Shown here: piece after piece, positions 1 through 7,047 of the stretch
Numbering within the stretch: position 1 is the stretch's first letter
How the letters are laid out: every line of letters starts with the position of its first letter
DNA from: an uncultured Clostridia bacterium
GTDB taxonomy: Bacteria; Bacillota; Clostridia; Oscillospirales; CAG-272
Assembly (NCBI GenBank): GCA_945949385.1
Contig: CAMFEL010000026.1
Location: 1-17,176 of the forward strand
Length of the DNA stretch: 17,176 nucleotides
Direction: 5' to 3'
Position numbers and translations under genes: made by a program
The notes under the pieces: model-generated
Databases searched by the model: none
Seen by the model: the letters and a program-made list of their open reading frames with translations, nothing else
Told to the model about the DNA's origin: nothing

Positions 1-1048
1 TGTGAAACCGCTCGGTCTCCAGAAATATCTGACCGTCGGTGATGGAAATCACATTGGTGGGTATATATGAGGAAATGTTTCCGCCCACAGTTTCAATAAT
101 GGGCAAAGCGGTTATGGTGCCGCCGCCCATGGCCTCGGACAGACAGGCACTGCGCTCCAGAAGTCTTGAATGAAGGTAGAAAACATCTCCGGGATAAGCT
201 TCTCTTCCCGGCGGTCTGTGCAGCAGCAAGGACATGGTTCTGTATGCCACGGCGTGCTTTGACAGATCGTCGTAAAGCACTAGCACATCACGACCGCCGC
301 TCATAAATTCCTCCGCCACGGAGCACGCGGCGTAGGGAGCAAGATACTGCATGGCGGGCATATCGGAAGCGGTAGCCGCAACTATGGCAGTATACTCCAT
401 GGCACCGGCACCTTTCAGCTTCTGTGCAACGCGGGCAATAGTAGAAGCCTTCTGACCTATGGCGCAGTAAATGCAGATAACATTCTTGCCCTTCTGATTA
501 AGGATTGTATCAATGGCAATGGTAGTTTTTCCCGTCTGACGGTCACCGATAATGAGCTCACGCTGACCCCGTCCTATGGGTATCATGGAGTCAATGGCGA
601 GAATACCCGTCTCCATGGGCGTGTCTACGGGGCGGCGCTTGTTGATAGGGGGCGCCGGCTTTTCCATAGGCGCGTATTTTTTCGCTTTCAGCGGGCGTCC
701 GTCAAGAGGCATACCCAGAGGGGATATGATCCTCCCGATGACCTCCTCCGACACAGGAACATCCACGGAGTGTCCCGTGCCGCTGACAGGGTCTCCCACG
801 GAAACGCTGTCATCGTGGGTAAGCAAAACGGCGCCTACGCCGTCCTCATCCAGATCCAGCGCAATGCCCCATGTGGTTTTGCCGAAACGAAGCAGCTCGC
901 CGTAGCACCTGCCGGGCAGCTTTTCCACCTGCACCACGCCGTCGGATATGCTTGCCACTCTGCCGCTGGCGTAAACAGCCGACATTTTGTCAAAGCTTTC
1001 GATACGCTCCTGCAGCAGCTTATTTATTTCATCAGTATTAAAATCCAC
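1..1048 (-). CDS. atpA: ATP synthase F1 subunit alpha (N-terminal 349 residues; C-terminus beyond window)
   Basis: Alpha subunit of the F1 head, which alternates with beta around gamma and carries the non-catalytic nucleotide sites. Translating the minus strand from a GTG at 1046-1048 gives about 349 open residues that run off the left edge. The N-terminus (MDFNTDEINKLLQERIESF) matches the usual alpha start that meets the delta/b stalk. The P-loop GDRQTGKT, preceded by SMIPIGRGQRELIIG, is intact, as are YDDLSKHAVAYR and PPGREAYPGDVFYLHSRLLER. The start is set by an AGGAGG-type ribosome site (complement of 1058-1064) 9 nt upstream; no in-frame ATG fits. It follows atpH in the usual operon order but after an unusually long 150-nt gap. 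The missing part is about the last 150 residues, judged from family length. Recognition is secure. Confidence 0.97.
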   Translation of the reverse strand, partial: MDFNTDEINKLLQERIESFDKMSAVYASGRVASISDGVVQVEKLPGRCYGELLRFGKTTWGIALDLDEDGVGAVLLTHDDSVSVGDPVSGTGHSVDVPVSEEVIGRIISPLGMPLDGRPLKAKKYAPMEKPAPPINKRRPVDTPMETGILAIDSMIPIGRGQRELIIGDRQTGKTTIAIDTILNQKGKNVICIYCAIGQKASTIARVAQKLKGAGAMEYTAIVAATASDMPAMQYLAPYAACSVAEEFMSGGRDVLVLYDDLSKHAVAYRTMSLLLHRPPGREAYPGDVFYLHSRLLERSACLSEAMGGGTITALPIIETVGGNISSYIPTNVISITDGQIFLETERFH

Positions 1049-1199
1049 AGTAATGCGTCCTCCTTTCCCGAAGCAAACAATCGAAAAAGAGTCTTGGTTT
1101 TGTTAAAGATACGCAGAAAAACGAAAATCCACCCGAAATTTTCCGAAAGCTTGCCTTCCGAGCCTTATACCGACCCGAAAAGCGCGCAAAACACTGGGC
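1049..1199. other. 150-nt intergenic gap inside the atp operon
   Basis: The spacer between atpH and atpA is far longer than the 15-50 nt gaps elsewhere in this operon. Read on the minus strand it holds no open frame with a ribosome site, no clear terminator, and no convincing promoter (a TATAAG near the complement of 1162-1167 lacks a good -35). It contains an A/T-biased, partly palindromic segment (CCGAAATTTTCCG on the plus strand). The last 16 nt carry the atpA ribosome site. Function unknown. Confidence 0.5.
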
Positions 1200-1421
1200 T
1201 TATTTTTTCAAAAGGTGTATTTTCATACGGCTCAGCCGCGAAGAAACGGAGCTGTCATAGGTAGTGCCGTCGATCTTTGCGATAAAGCCGCCTATAAGCT
1301 CCTTTTTCTCCGTGACACGGAAATCTATTTTCCGCCCCAGCTTTTCCTCAAAGGAGGAGCATATGAGCCTTACGGTATCCTCTCCGGTGCCGGGAGACAC
1401 CTGAAGAATTGCAGTTTCCAT
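1200..1421 (-). CDS. atpH: ATP synthase F1 subunit delta, C-terminal domain only (73 aa)
   Basis: Delta (OSCP-like) normally ties the F1 head to the peripheral stalk. Bacterial delta is usually about 175-185 residues: an N-terminal helical domain that binds alpha, and a C-terminal domain that meets subunit b. Only the C-terminal part is present here. It ends in the family hallmark: KKELIGGFIAKIDGTTYDSS (residues 39-58) followed by SVSSRLSRMKIHL. I start at the ATG 1419-1421 because GGAGG lies about 8 nt upstream and atpF ends 16 nt upstream. Extending the frame upstream only reaches a TTG inside atpF and adds residues that do not resemble the missing domain. Position between atpF and atpA fits delta exactly. 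Either this lineage uses a minimal delta or the N-terminal half has been lost; no frameshifted remnant is visible upstream because atpF occupies that space. Confidence 0.85.
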   Translation of the reverse strand: METAILQVSPGTGEDTVRLICSSFEEKLGRKIDFRVTEKKELIGGFIAKIDGTTYDSSVSSRLSRMKIHLLKK

Positions 1422-1437
1422 AAAAGGCGCCTCCGTA

Positions 1438-1941
1438 TTATTTGATTTTGTCGGCTTCCTCGTCGAAAAACTCACGCGCAAGCCGCTTGTTGTCCTCGTC
1501 GTTTATGTTTCTGCCGATGACCTTGGAGGCAATGGACACGGACAGCTCCACAACGCTGTCCCGCATACTCTCCGCAGACTCCGCCTCTTTTGCGGCAATA
1601 GCCTGCTTTGCGTCGGAAAGCAGCCTGTCTGCGTCCTTTTTGGCGCTTCTGACAAGCTCGTCGGCACGCTGCTGACCCTCTTTCTCCCCCGCACGCACAG
1701 CCTCTGCGCGGGCGGCTTCGACCTCGGACAGCTTCTTTTCGTACTCCTCGCACATTGCCTGTGCCTCTCCCGCCTTGCTCTCGGCAGCCGCCTTTTCGTC
1801 CTCAAGACGCTTTTTGCGTGCGTCAAGGAACTTTTTCACCGGCTTGTAAGCAAGAAATCTGACTATAACGAAAAGAATTACGATATTTATAATGTTCATT
1901 ATAAGATCCATAGGGATCTTTGAAAGGTCAAGTCCTTCCAC
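1438..1941 (-). CDS. atpF: ATP synthase F0 subunit b
   Basis: Peripheral-stalk subunit b, 167 residues, the usual length. It has one N-terminal membrane helix (about residues 10-30, IPMDLIMNIINIVILFVIVR), then YKPVKKFLDARKKRLEDEK and a long charged Ala/Glu/Lys/Arg-rich coiled coil to about residue 130. The tail (SIASKVIGRNINDEDNKRLA) matches the delta-contacting end of b. The start codon is GTG (1939-1941), served by AAGGAGGT about 10 nt upstream; no in-frame ATG occurs before the membrane helix. It lies between atpE and atpH. With a truncated delta next door, the distal end of b is the likeliest partner of the remaining delta domain (inference). Confidence 0.95.
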   Translation of the reverse strand: MEGLDLSKIPMDLIMNIINIVILFVIVRFLAYKPVKKFLDARKKRLEDEKAAAESKAGEAQAMCEEYEKKLSEVEAARAEAVRAGEKEGQQRADELVRSAKKDADRLLSDAKQAIAAKEAESAESMRDSVVELSVSIASKVIGRNINDEDNKRLAREFFDEEADKIK

Positions 1942-1991
1942 CTTCAGTGCACCTCCTTATGCCTTGCAGTAAAACAGTAAGACCTATACGG

Positions 1992-2201
1992 TTATTTTAC
2001 CGCCAGAATAAGCGCTACAACGAAAGCGTAGATCGCCGTTGACTCTGCAAGCGCACAGCCGAGAAGAAGAAGCGTGTTGATTTTTCCGGATGCCTCAGGC
2101 TGTCTTGCAGCCGATTCGCACGCCTTGCCGGTAGCGATACCCATACCGAGACCCGCTCCCAGAACTGCCAGAATTGCTATACCTGCACCTATTGCTGCCA
2201 T
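1992..2201 (-). CDS. atpE: ATP synthase F0 subunit c
   Basis: Ring-forming proteolipid, 69 residues, two membrane helices joined by the polar loop ARQPEASGK (residues 32-40). The ion-carrying carboxylate is Glu53, in the motif AESTAIY. Glu-Ser-Thr with a Tyr three residues later is typical of Na+-binding c rings, but the helix-1 position that is Gln in the Na+ rings (GxGQG) is Met20 here (GLGMG). Ion specificity is therefore unclear from sequence. The glycine-rich helix-packing motif (GAGLGMG) is intact. The start is ATG 2199-2201, with purine-rich sequence upstream (AAGGACAAGGTAG). It follows atpB and precedes atpF. Confidence 0.96.
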   Translation of the reverse strand: MAAIGAGIAILAVLGAGLGMGIATGKACESAARQPEASGKINTLLLLGCALAESTAIYAFVVALILAVK

Positions 2202-2225
2202 TTTTTCTACCTTGTCCTTTCCTTG

Positions 2226-3122
2226 TTACTCGATGGCTTCGTTTATAAATGTCATCGAAAGTATAATAAAAATGTAAATCTGAATTATTGGGTGGAACAG
2301 ATTGAAGTAAAGTCCCGCCACGGGGATAACACCGATGCGGTAGCCGCCCAGCACCCCTTTCAGCAGATCCATTACTATCATGCCGCCCAGCATATTGCCG
2401 AACAGACGGCATGCCAGAGACACGGGGACCGCCACATCGCTGATGACCTTCATGGGGAACATAACGGGATTGGGCTTGCACATGGAAGCAAGCCTGCCGC
2501 CGATGCCCTTTTTGCGAATGCCGTAGAAATTTATCATAAAAAATGTAATAAGTCCCATGGCAAGCGTCACTGCAATATCCGAGGTGGGAGCCCTGAGACC
2601 GAACAGCTCACAGCCCGCGGCGCCCAGCATAAACAGCGCAAGGGAAAACATATAAGGCGCAATCTCTCCCGAATAGTCGCAAAGCGTGTCCCTCGCAAAT
2701 TTGTCGGCAAATTCCACGCAGGTCTCAATAACATTCTGCAGTCCCTTGGGGTTATCCGCCGAGAACCGCGGAAATACAAGCAGGCGGAATATGAGGCAAA
2801 GCAGCGCGATTATCGCCGTGATCGCCCACATATACACAGAGGTCTTTGCCACGGAAAAGCCGAAAATGCTCATCCTTTCCGAGAACAGGTCGAACTCCAC
2901 GGTAATACCCTTGGAGCCGCCGATAAGCATATTGAATACGCTGCCGACAAACGCCCAGGAAAAAAGTATCACAGCCAAAAACAGCCGTTTTTTGAGCTTT
3001 TTCCGTTTCGGCGTGGGATCCTCGGCATATTTTGAGCGCGCCGCGAAAAACAGAATGACAAACACGGCGCTGAGAACAGCCGTTCCGGCTATCAGCGCAA
3101 TGTTCAGGGGTGTCAGTTTCAA
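2226..3122 (-). CDS. atpB: ATP synthase F0 subunit a
   Basis: Membrane stator subunit that forms the ion half-channels against the c ring; 298 residues, somewhat longer than many bacterial a subunits. The essential arginine is in CRLFGNMLGG (Arg239). Upstream GLRAPTSDIAVTLA (residues 175-188) is the conserved helix entry, and HPIIQIYIFIILSMTFI is the final helix. The extra length is N-terminal: a first membrane helix (about 8-27), a basic loop (TPKRKKLKKR) and a second helix before the conserved core. The start appears to be TTG (3120-3122), preceded by CGGAG 8 nt upstream; the nearby ATG is out of frame and stops after three codons. It lies 15 nt after the atpI-like gene. Confidence 0.95.
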   Translation of the reverse strand: MKLTPLNIALIAGTAVLSAVFVILFFAARSKYAEDPTPKRKKLKKRLFLAVILFSWAFVGSVFNMLIGGSKGITVEFDLFSERMSIFGFSVAKTSVYMWAITAIIALLCLIFRLLVFPRFSADNPKGLQNVIETCVEFADKFARDTLCDYSGEIAPYMFSLALFMLGAAGCELFGLRAPTSDIAVTLAMGLITFFMINFYGIRKKGIGGRLASMCKPNPVMFPMKVISDVAVPVSLACRLFGNMLGGMIVMDLLKGVLGGYRIGVIPVAGLYFNLFHPIIQIYIFIILSMTFINEAIE

Positions 3123-3137
3123 TATATCATCTCCGAT

Positions 3138-3440
3138 TCATTTATTCCTTTTAGCAGATATAAGCGATGCCGCAGCGGCAGACAGGAATAACCCCGCCCC
3201 CAGTCCGGCACCGAAAGCGATGAGCCGCTCTCTGAAAAGCAGCAAGACCGCAATGACCGCCGCCGCGTAAACGACGAGCTTCAAAAGGACAAATACGGCG
3301 GCAGACGCATACTTTGCGCCCGTAATGCGGGAAAGCACGCAGTACAGAAGCAGCCCCTGAAGCGCTCCCGTGCAAACTCCCGCAGCGGCAAACGCCGCGT
3401 GGATCAGAATATCCGTACGCCCCACCGTCCTTTCAAACAT
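3138..3440 (-). CDS. Small membrane protein in the atpI position of the atp operon
   Basis: A 100-residue protein with three or four predicted hydrophobic segments (about 11-36, 44-67 and 72-92) and a short basic tail. It is the first gene of the operon, the usual place of AtpI, the small F-ATPase assembly/Mg2+-related membrane protein. The sequence is too generic for me to claim AtpI homology, so the role is inferred from position. The ATG (3438-3440) has no ribosome site in front of it: the -10 box of the operon promoter is only five bases upstream, so the message probably starts at or within this ATG. A GTG five codons in follows AAAGGA too closely to be a comfortable alternative. The exact start is therefore uncertain. 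Confidence 0.7.
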   Translation of the reverse strand: MFERTVGRTDILIHAAFAAAGVCTGALQGLLLYCVLSRITGAKYASAAVFVLLKLVVYAAAVIAVLLLFRERLIAFGAGLGAGLFLSAAAASLISAKRNK

Positions 3441-3445
3441 CAGTA

Positions 3446-3474
3446 ATTATATTCTTTTTGACAAAATAAGTCAA
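3446..3474 (-). promoter_or_regulatory. Promoter of the atp operon
   Basis: On the minus strand TTGACT (3474-3469) and TATAAT (3451-3446) are separated by exactly 17 bp, a near-consensus housekeeping promoter. The predicted start of transcription (3439-3440) falls on the first codon of the atpI-like gene. The -35 hexamer also forms one arm of a perfect inverted repeat, TTGAC-N7-GTCAA (3458-3474), which might be an operator or might simply reflect the -35 sequence. Confidence 0.85.
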
Positions 3475-3584
3475 GTGATTTGTCCAATGCTTTTGATATA
3501 ATATGCGTTAAAATTTCATAAAGACCGCAGCGGCCCCGTATGTATTATATCCTGCAATGAAAAAAATCATTTCATAGCCTTCAG

Positions 3585-3608
3585 GCGAAAAACATCGCAG
3601 TTTTTCGC
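3585..3608. promoter_or_regulatory. Perfect 9-bp inverted repeat upstream of the upp promoter
   Basis: GCGAAAAAC (3585-3593), a 6-nt loop (ATCGCA) and GTTTTTCGC (3600-3608) form a perfect hairpin or dyad. It ends 8 bp before the upp -35 box. In this divergent 240-bp region it could be a binding site for a regulator of upp. It does not look like a terminator, having no T-run after either arm. Role unknown. Confidence 0.5.
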
Positions 3609-3616
3609 AATGCTAC

Positions 3617-3645
3617 TTGCAATACGGCAAAATCCGTTGTATAAT
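3617..3645 (+). promoter_or_regulatory. Promoter of upp
   Basis: TTGCAA (3617-3622) and TATAAT (3640-3645) are 17 bp apart. They predict a short leader of about 30 nt before the upp ATG, too short for a classical pyrimidine attenuator. Confidence 0.8.
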
Positions 3646-3680
3646 GTAGAAAATAAACAGTAAAATAAAGGAGCAAACAT

Positions 3681-4310
3681 ATGAGCACACTTCATGTAAT
3701 AGACCATCCCATGATCGCCCACAAGCTTACCCTTATGAGAGAGGTCGGGACGGGAGCCAAAGATTTCCGTCAGCTTCTCAACGAGATTTCCATGCTCATG
3801 GGCTACGAGATCACAAGAGACCTCCCCACCGAGGAGGTTGAGATCGAAACCCCCGTAGCAAAAATGACCGCGAAAAAGGTGTCCGGCAAAAAGCTTGCCA
3901 TCGTGCCCATACTTCGCGCAGGACTCGGCATGGTAGACGGACTGCTCAGCTTTGTTCCCGTAGCAAAGGTCGGTCACATCGGTCTGTACCGCGACCCGGA
4001 GACTCATATGCCCGTTGAATACTACTGCAAAATGCCGCCCGACATCAGCGAGAGAATAGTCATCGTGGTAGACCCCATGCTGGCAACCGGCGGAAGTGCT
4101 TCCGACGCTATCTCCATGCTGAAAAAGCGCGGCTGTACCAATATTAAGCTCATGTGCCTGGTAGGAGTGCCCGAGGGCGCCGAAAAAGTCATGGCAGACC
4201 ATCCCGATGTTGACATATACATCGCCGCCATGGACGAAAAGCTCAACGAGCACAAATATATCGTTCCCGGTCTGGGCGACGCAGGCGACAGACTTTTCGG
4301 CACAAAATAA
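3681..4310 (+). CDS. upp: Uracil phosphoribosyltransferase
   Basis: Salvages uracil with PRPP to make UMP in the cytoplasm; 209 residues, the standard length. The PRPP-binding loop is DPMLATGGSA (residues 131-140), preceded by the hydrophobic strand RIVIVV. PILRAGLGMVDG (76-87) and the C-terminal uracil-site segment YIVPGLGDAGDRLFGT are intact. The ATG has AAGGAG 7 nt upstream. The gene is transcribed alone, from its own promoter to a hairpin terminator, divergently from the atp operon. No PyrR-type leader is present in the short 5' region. Identification is secure. Confidence 0.98.
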   Translation: MSTLHVIDHPMIAHKLTLMREVGTGAKDFRQLLNEISMLMGYEITRDLPTEEVEIETPVAKMTAKKVSGKKLAIVPILRAGLGMVDGLLSFVPVAKVGHIGLYRDPETHMPVEYYCKMPPDISERIVIVVDPMLATGGSASDAISMLKKRGCTNIKLMCLVGVPEGAEKVMADHPDVDIYIAAMDEKLNEHKYIVPGLGDAGDRLFGTK

Positions 4311-4326
4311 ACCGCAATACAAATAA

Positions 4327-4353
4327 AAAATCGGCACGTCTTGTGCCGATTTT
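4327..4353 (+). terminator. Rho-independent terminator after upp
   Basis: AAAATCGGCAC (4327-4337), loop GTCTT, GTGCCGATTTT (4343-4353): a perfect 11-bp stem ending in four T. The T-run is short and the next gene starts only 27 bp downstream with no visible promoter, so some read-through into it is likely. Confidence 0.8.
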
Positions 4354-4379
4354 CCGTATAAAGAGCTTTTGGAGGAAAT

Positions 4380-5360
4380 ATGATCCGCAGAGTGCTGAAT
4401 AAAAACGACGGAGGACAGCGGCTTGACAAGTATCTGACCAAGACGCTCGAGGGTATTCCCTCCGCGCTTATGTATAAATATATTCGGAAAAAGCGGATAA
4501 AGGTCAACGGCCGCCGCGCAAAGGAAAATACAATGCTGTGTGCGGGAGACGTGGTGGAAATGTATATCCCCGACGAGTTTTCGAAAACCGTGTCGGACTC
4601 ATCGGAATACGACCGCGTAAAAAGCAAGCCCGATATCGTATATGAAGACGAAAATATCATCATCTGCTGTAAAAAGCCGGGGATGCTGTCCCATACGGGA
4701 GACGAAACCGAGTGCGAAGCACAGAAAATAGCGGAGCGGGATACACTTATATTCATACTGAAAGCATATCTTTATAAAAAAGGGGAATACTCTCCCGACA
4801 GCGAGGCTTCTTTTGCACCCGCCCTGTGCAACAGGATCGACCGCAATACCGGCGGACTTGTAATAGCCGCCAAAAACGCCGAAGCGCTTCGGGAGGTCAA
4901 CAGACTTATCCGCGGCGGAATGGTTGACAAGCGCTACCTGTGCGCCGTCCACGGAAAGCCCTGCCCCGCAAACGCTGCGGAGCGCGCCTTTCTTACAAAA
5001 GACCCGAAGCTCAAAAAAGTAACGGTAACAAAGGAAAAGACACCGTCCTCAAAGAGCATCGTCACCTCATACCGAACCCTTGCGTATAACCGTGAAAACG
5101 ACTTGACGCTGCTGGAGATCCATCTTGAAACGGGGCGTACCCATCAAATACGGGCACATATGGCGTATCTGGGTCATCCCCTGCTGGGAGAGGGCAAGTA
5201 TGCCCGTAACGCCGCCGACCGCGCCCTGGGATATAAGTATCAGGCGCTGTATTCCTATAAGCTTACCTTCACGGTCGATGACGGTCCTTTGGCTTACCTT
5301 AACAACAAAAGCTTTGAAGCTGATAAAAATAACATTTCCTTTCTCAAACTGTTCAGATAA
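4380..5360 (+). CDS. RluA-family pseudouridine synthase with S4 domain (RluC-like)
   Basis: Isomerises specific uridines in RNA, probably rRNA, to pseudouridine. The protein has 326 residues. An N-terminal S4 RNA-binding domain spans about 13-62 (RLDKYLTKTL ... RIKVNGRRA). The catalytic domain carries NRIDRNTGGL with the expected nucleophile Asp154, and LETGRTHQIRAHMAYLGHPL near residues 250-270. The arrangement resembles RluC more than RluD, but the exact target cannot be read from sequence. The start is ATG with GGAGG 5-9 nt upstream. It opens a run of three closely spaced plus-strand genes (this gene, lnt, a second RluA-family gene) and has no obvious promoter of its own after the upp terminator. 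Confidence 0.93.
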   Translation: MIRRVLNKNDGGQRLDKYLTKTLEGIPSALMYKYIRKKRIKVNGRRAKENTMLCAGDVVEMYIPDEFSKTVSDSSEYDRVKSKPDIVYEDENIIICCKKPGMLSHTGDETECEAQKIAERDTLIFILKAYLYKKGEYSPDSEASFAPALCNRIDRNTGGLVIAAKNAEALREVNRLIRGGMVDKRYLCAVHGKPCPANAAERAFLTKDPKLKKVTVTKEKTPSSKSIVTSYRTLAYNRENDLTLLEIHLETGRTHQIRAHMAYLGHPLLGEGKYARNAADRALGYKYQALYSYKLTFTVDDGPLAYLNNKSFEADKNNISFLKLFR

Positions 5361-5384
5361 AAAACGCAATCGGAGGCAATGCAA

Positions 5385-7046
5385 ATGACGCGACCGGAAA
5401 AAATGGGCGGCGCAGAAAAATCAGTCCGTAAAAAGCGGCTTGCTTTCTGCGCCTTTTACGCTGTTTCCGGCGCAATATTTGCTTTGCCTCTTTTGTTCGG
5501 CAAGCTGTGGTTTATTGCCTGGTTTGCCGCCTGCCCCGTAATTTACGCGGAAATGCACGCGCCCTTTTCCGATTCCCACCCGTACCTGAAAGCGTGGGGG
5601 CGCGGAATGTGCTTTTTCCTTTTATACGGCTTTGTGACCTATTACTGGTTCTGGGAGCTTTATCCACTTGATTTTCTCGGCTACGGCAAGGCGGAAGCGC
5701 TTGCGGTAGTGCTGTGCGCCTTTATAGGGCTGCCCGCTGTGCAGGGCGCCGTTTCCTCATTCTTTTTTGTTTTTGTTACGGCGGCACGGCGCGGAGGTAT
5801 TATGCAGCGCCACCCCGTCCTGTTCTCCTTTTTCGCCTCCTCCCTATGGTGCGTGGGAGAATGGCTGCAGACCCGTACTTGGGCGGGAATCCCCTGGGGA
5901 CGGCTTGCCGTGGGACAGGTGTCCTGTCCTCCCGCTATGCAGAGCGCTTCCCTGTTCGGTTCCTATTTCGTATCCTTTCTCATTATCCTCGCAAACGCTT
6001 TTCTGGCGGGAGCCGTTCCCAATGCAAAATCCGCCGTGACCCGCCGCCGCAGAGGTATTATGGCAACATTGTTTCTGGTAACCGTGCTGTCAAATTTCAT
6101 ATTCGGCAGTGTCCGTATTTCCCTGAATAACGCCGACGGCAAAAGCGTCAGCGTCGCCGCTGTCCAAGGCAATATTCCCTACGAGGATAAATGGTCTCAG
6201 ACGCAGTACAGCCTGAACGTTTACAAAACGCTCACCGAGCAGGCGGCACGTGAGGGCGCAGAGCTTGTTCTCTGGCCGGAGACCGCCCTGCCCTGTGATA
6301 TTACAAAAAGCAGCGAAGCTAAAAATGAAGTGGAAAAACTCAGCAGGGAATGCGGCGCGGATATACTGTACGGCGCCTTTCAGACGGACAGCGGTAAAAA
6401 GCTTTACAACGCCGTCCTTTATGCTTCCCCCGACGGTGACGGCGATTGCACACCTTACAGAAAACGCCGGCTTGTCCCCTTCGGGGAATATATACCCGGA
6501 GAAGATCTGGTAAACGCGGTGTTTCCGTTTCTTGCGGGACTGGTCGACCTTGAAAATCCCATGTACAGCGGCGACTCCCCCGAAATATTTGATATAAACT
6601 GCAAAAAAGTGGGCTGTCTCATATGCTTTGACTCGGTATATGAGGAAAACTGCCTTGAGAGCGTGCGCAGCGGGGCACAGCTAATATGCGTTTCCACCAA
6701 CGATTCATGGTTCGGCTCAAGCGCGGCACTGAGACAGCATAACGCCCACGCGGCGCTTCGCGCCGTTGAAAACGGACGGTATGTAGTGAGAAGCGCAAAC
6801 ACAGGCATCTCCTCAATCATCTCCCCCTACGGCGAAATATGCGAAAGCCTCGGCGAGGGCGAGAGAGGATTTATAGCTGGAGAAGTAAAAATGCTGAACA
6901 GCACCACCCTATATACCCGCATCGGAAATATCCCCCTGCTTCTGTGCGCCCTGTTCTGTACAGCGACAGCAGCCGCGGCAGGAGTAAATATATACCGCGC
7001 AAAAAAGATGCGACACAGAGAAACAACCGGAAAGGATAAGCCGTAA
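5385..7046 (+). CDS. lnt: Apolipoprotein N-acyltransferase
   Basis: Adds the third acyl chain to the N-terminal cysteine of lipoproteins at the membrane. The protein has 553 residues from this start, close to the family norm. The N-terminal half has about six hydrophobic segments. A nitrilase-type domain follows from about residue 255, and a final membrane helix sits near the C-terminus (NIPLLLCALFCTATAAAAGV). The catalytic triad is visible: Glu299 in LWPETALP, Lys360 in YRKRRLVPFGEY, Cys414 in GCLICFDSVYEE. I prefer the second ATG (5385), 8 nt after GGAGG, over the ATG at 5379, which is only 2 nt from it. It sits 24 nt after one pseudouridine synthase and 1 nt before another. Bacillus and Staphylococcus lack this enzyme, so its presence in a Firmicute deserves note. 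Confidence 0.95.
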   Translation: MTRPEKMGGAEKSVRKKRLAFCAFYAVSGAIFALPLLFGKLWFIAWFAACPVIYAEMHAPFSDSHPYLKAWGRGMCFFLLYGFVTYYWFWELYPLDFLGYGKAEALAVVLCAFIGLPAVQGAVSSFFFVFVTAARRGGIMQRHPVLFSFFASSLWCVGEWLQTRTWAGIPWGRLAVGQVSCPPAMQSASLFGSYFVSFLIILANAFLAGAVPNAKSAVTRRRRGIMATLFLVTVLSNFIFGSVRISLNNADGKSVSVAAVQGNIPYEDKWSQTQYSLNVYKTLTEQAAREGAELVLWPETALPCDITKSSEAKNEVEKLSRECGADILYGAFQTDSGKKLYNAVLYASPDGDGDCTPYRKRRLVPFGEYIPGEDLVNAVFPFLAGLVDLENPMYSGDSPEIFDINCKKVGCLICFDSVYEENCLESVRSGAQLICVSTNDSWFGSSAALRQHNAHAALRAVENGRYVVRSANTGISSIISPYGEICESLGEGERGFIAGEVKMLNSTTLYTRIGNIPLLLCALFCTATAAAAGVNIYRAKKMRHRETTGKDKP

Positions 7047-7047
7047 A

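Noticed and set aside
770..1264. Plus-strand open frame of 164 codons across the atpA start and the operon gap
   Set aside because: It lies mostly antisense to atpA, and the peptide has no recognisable domain or ribosome site.
1422..1481. Longer atpH starting at a TTG inside atpF
   Set aside because: It would overlap atpF by 44 bp, has no ribosome site, and the added residues do not resemble the delta N-terminal domain.
2223..3035. Plus-strand open frame of 270 codons opposite atpB
   Set aside because: Antisense shadow of a membrane protein gene, rich in His/Lys/Arg/Gln as expected for a mirrored frame.
3567..4337. Long antisense open frame (256 codons) opposite upp
   Set aside because: It is the mirror of the upp coding sequence, with no ribosome site or domain; upp itself is unmistakable on the other strand.
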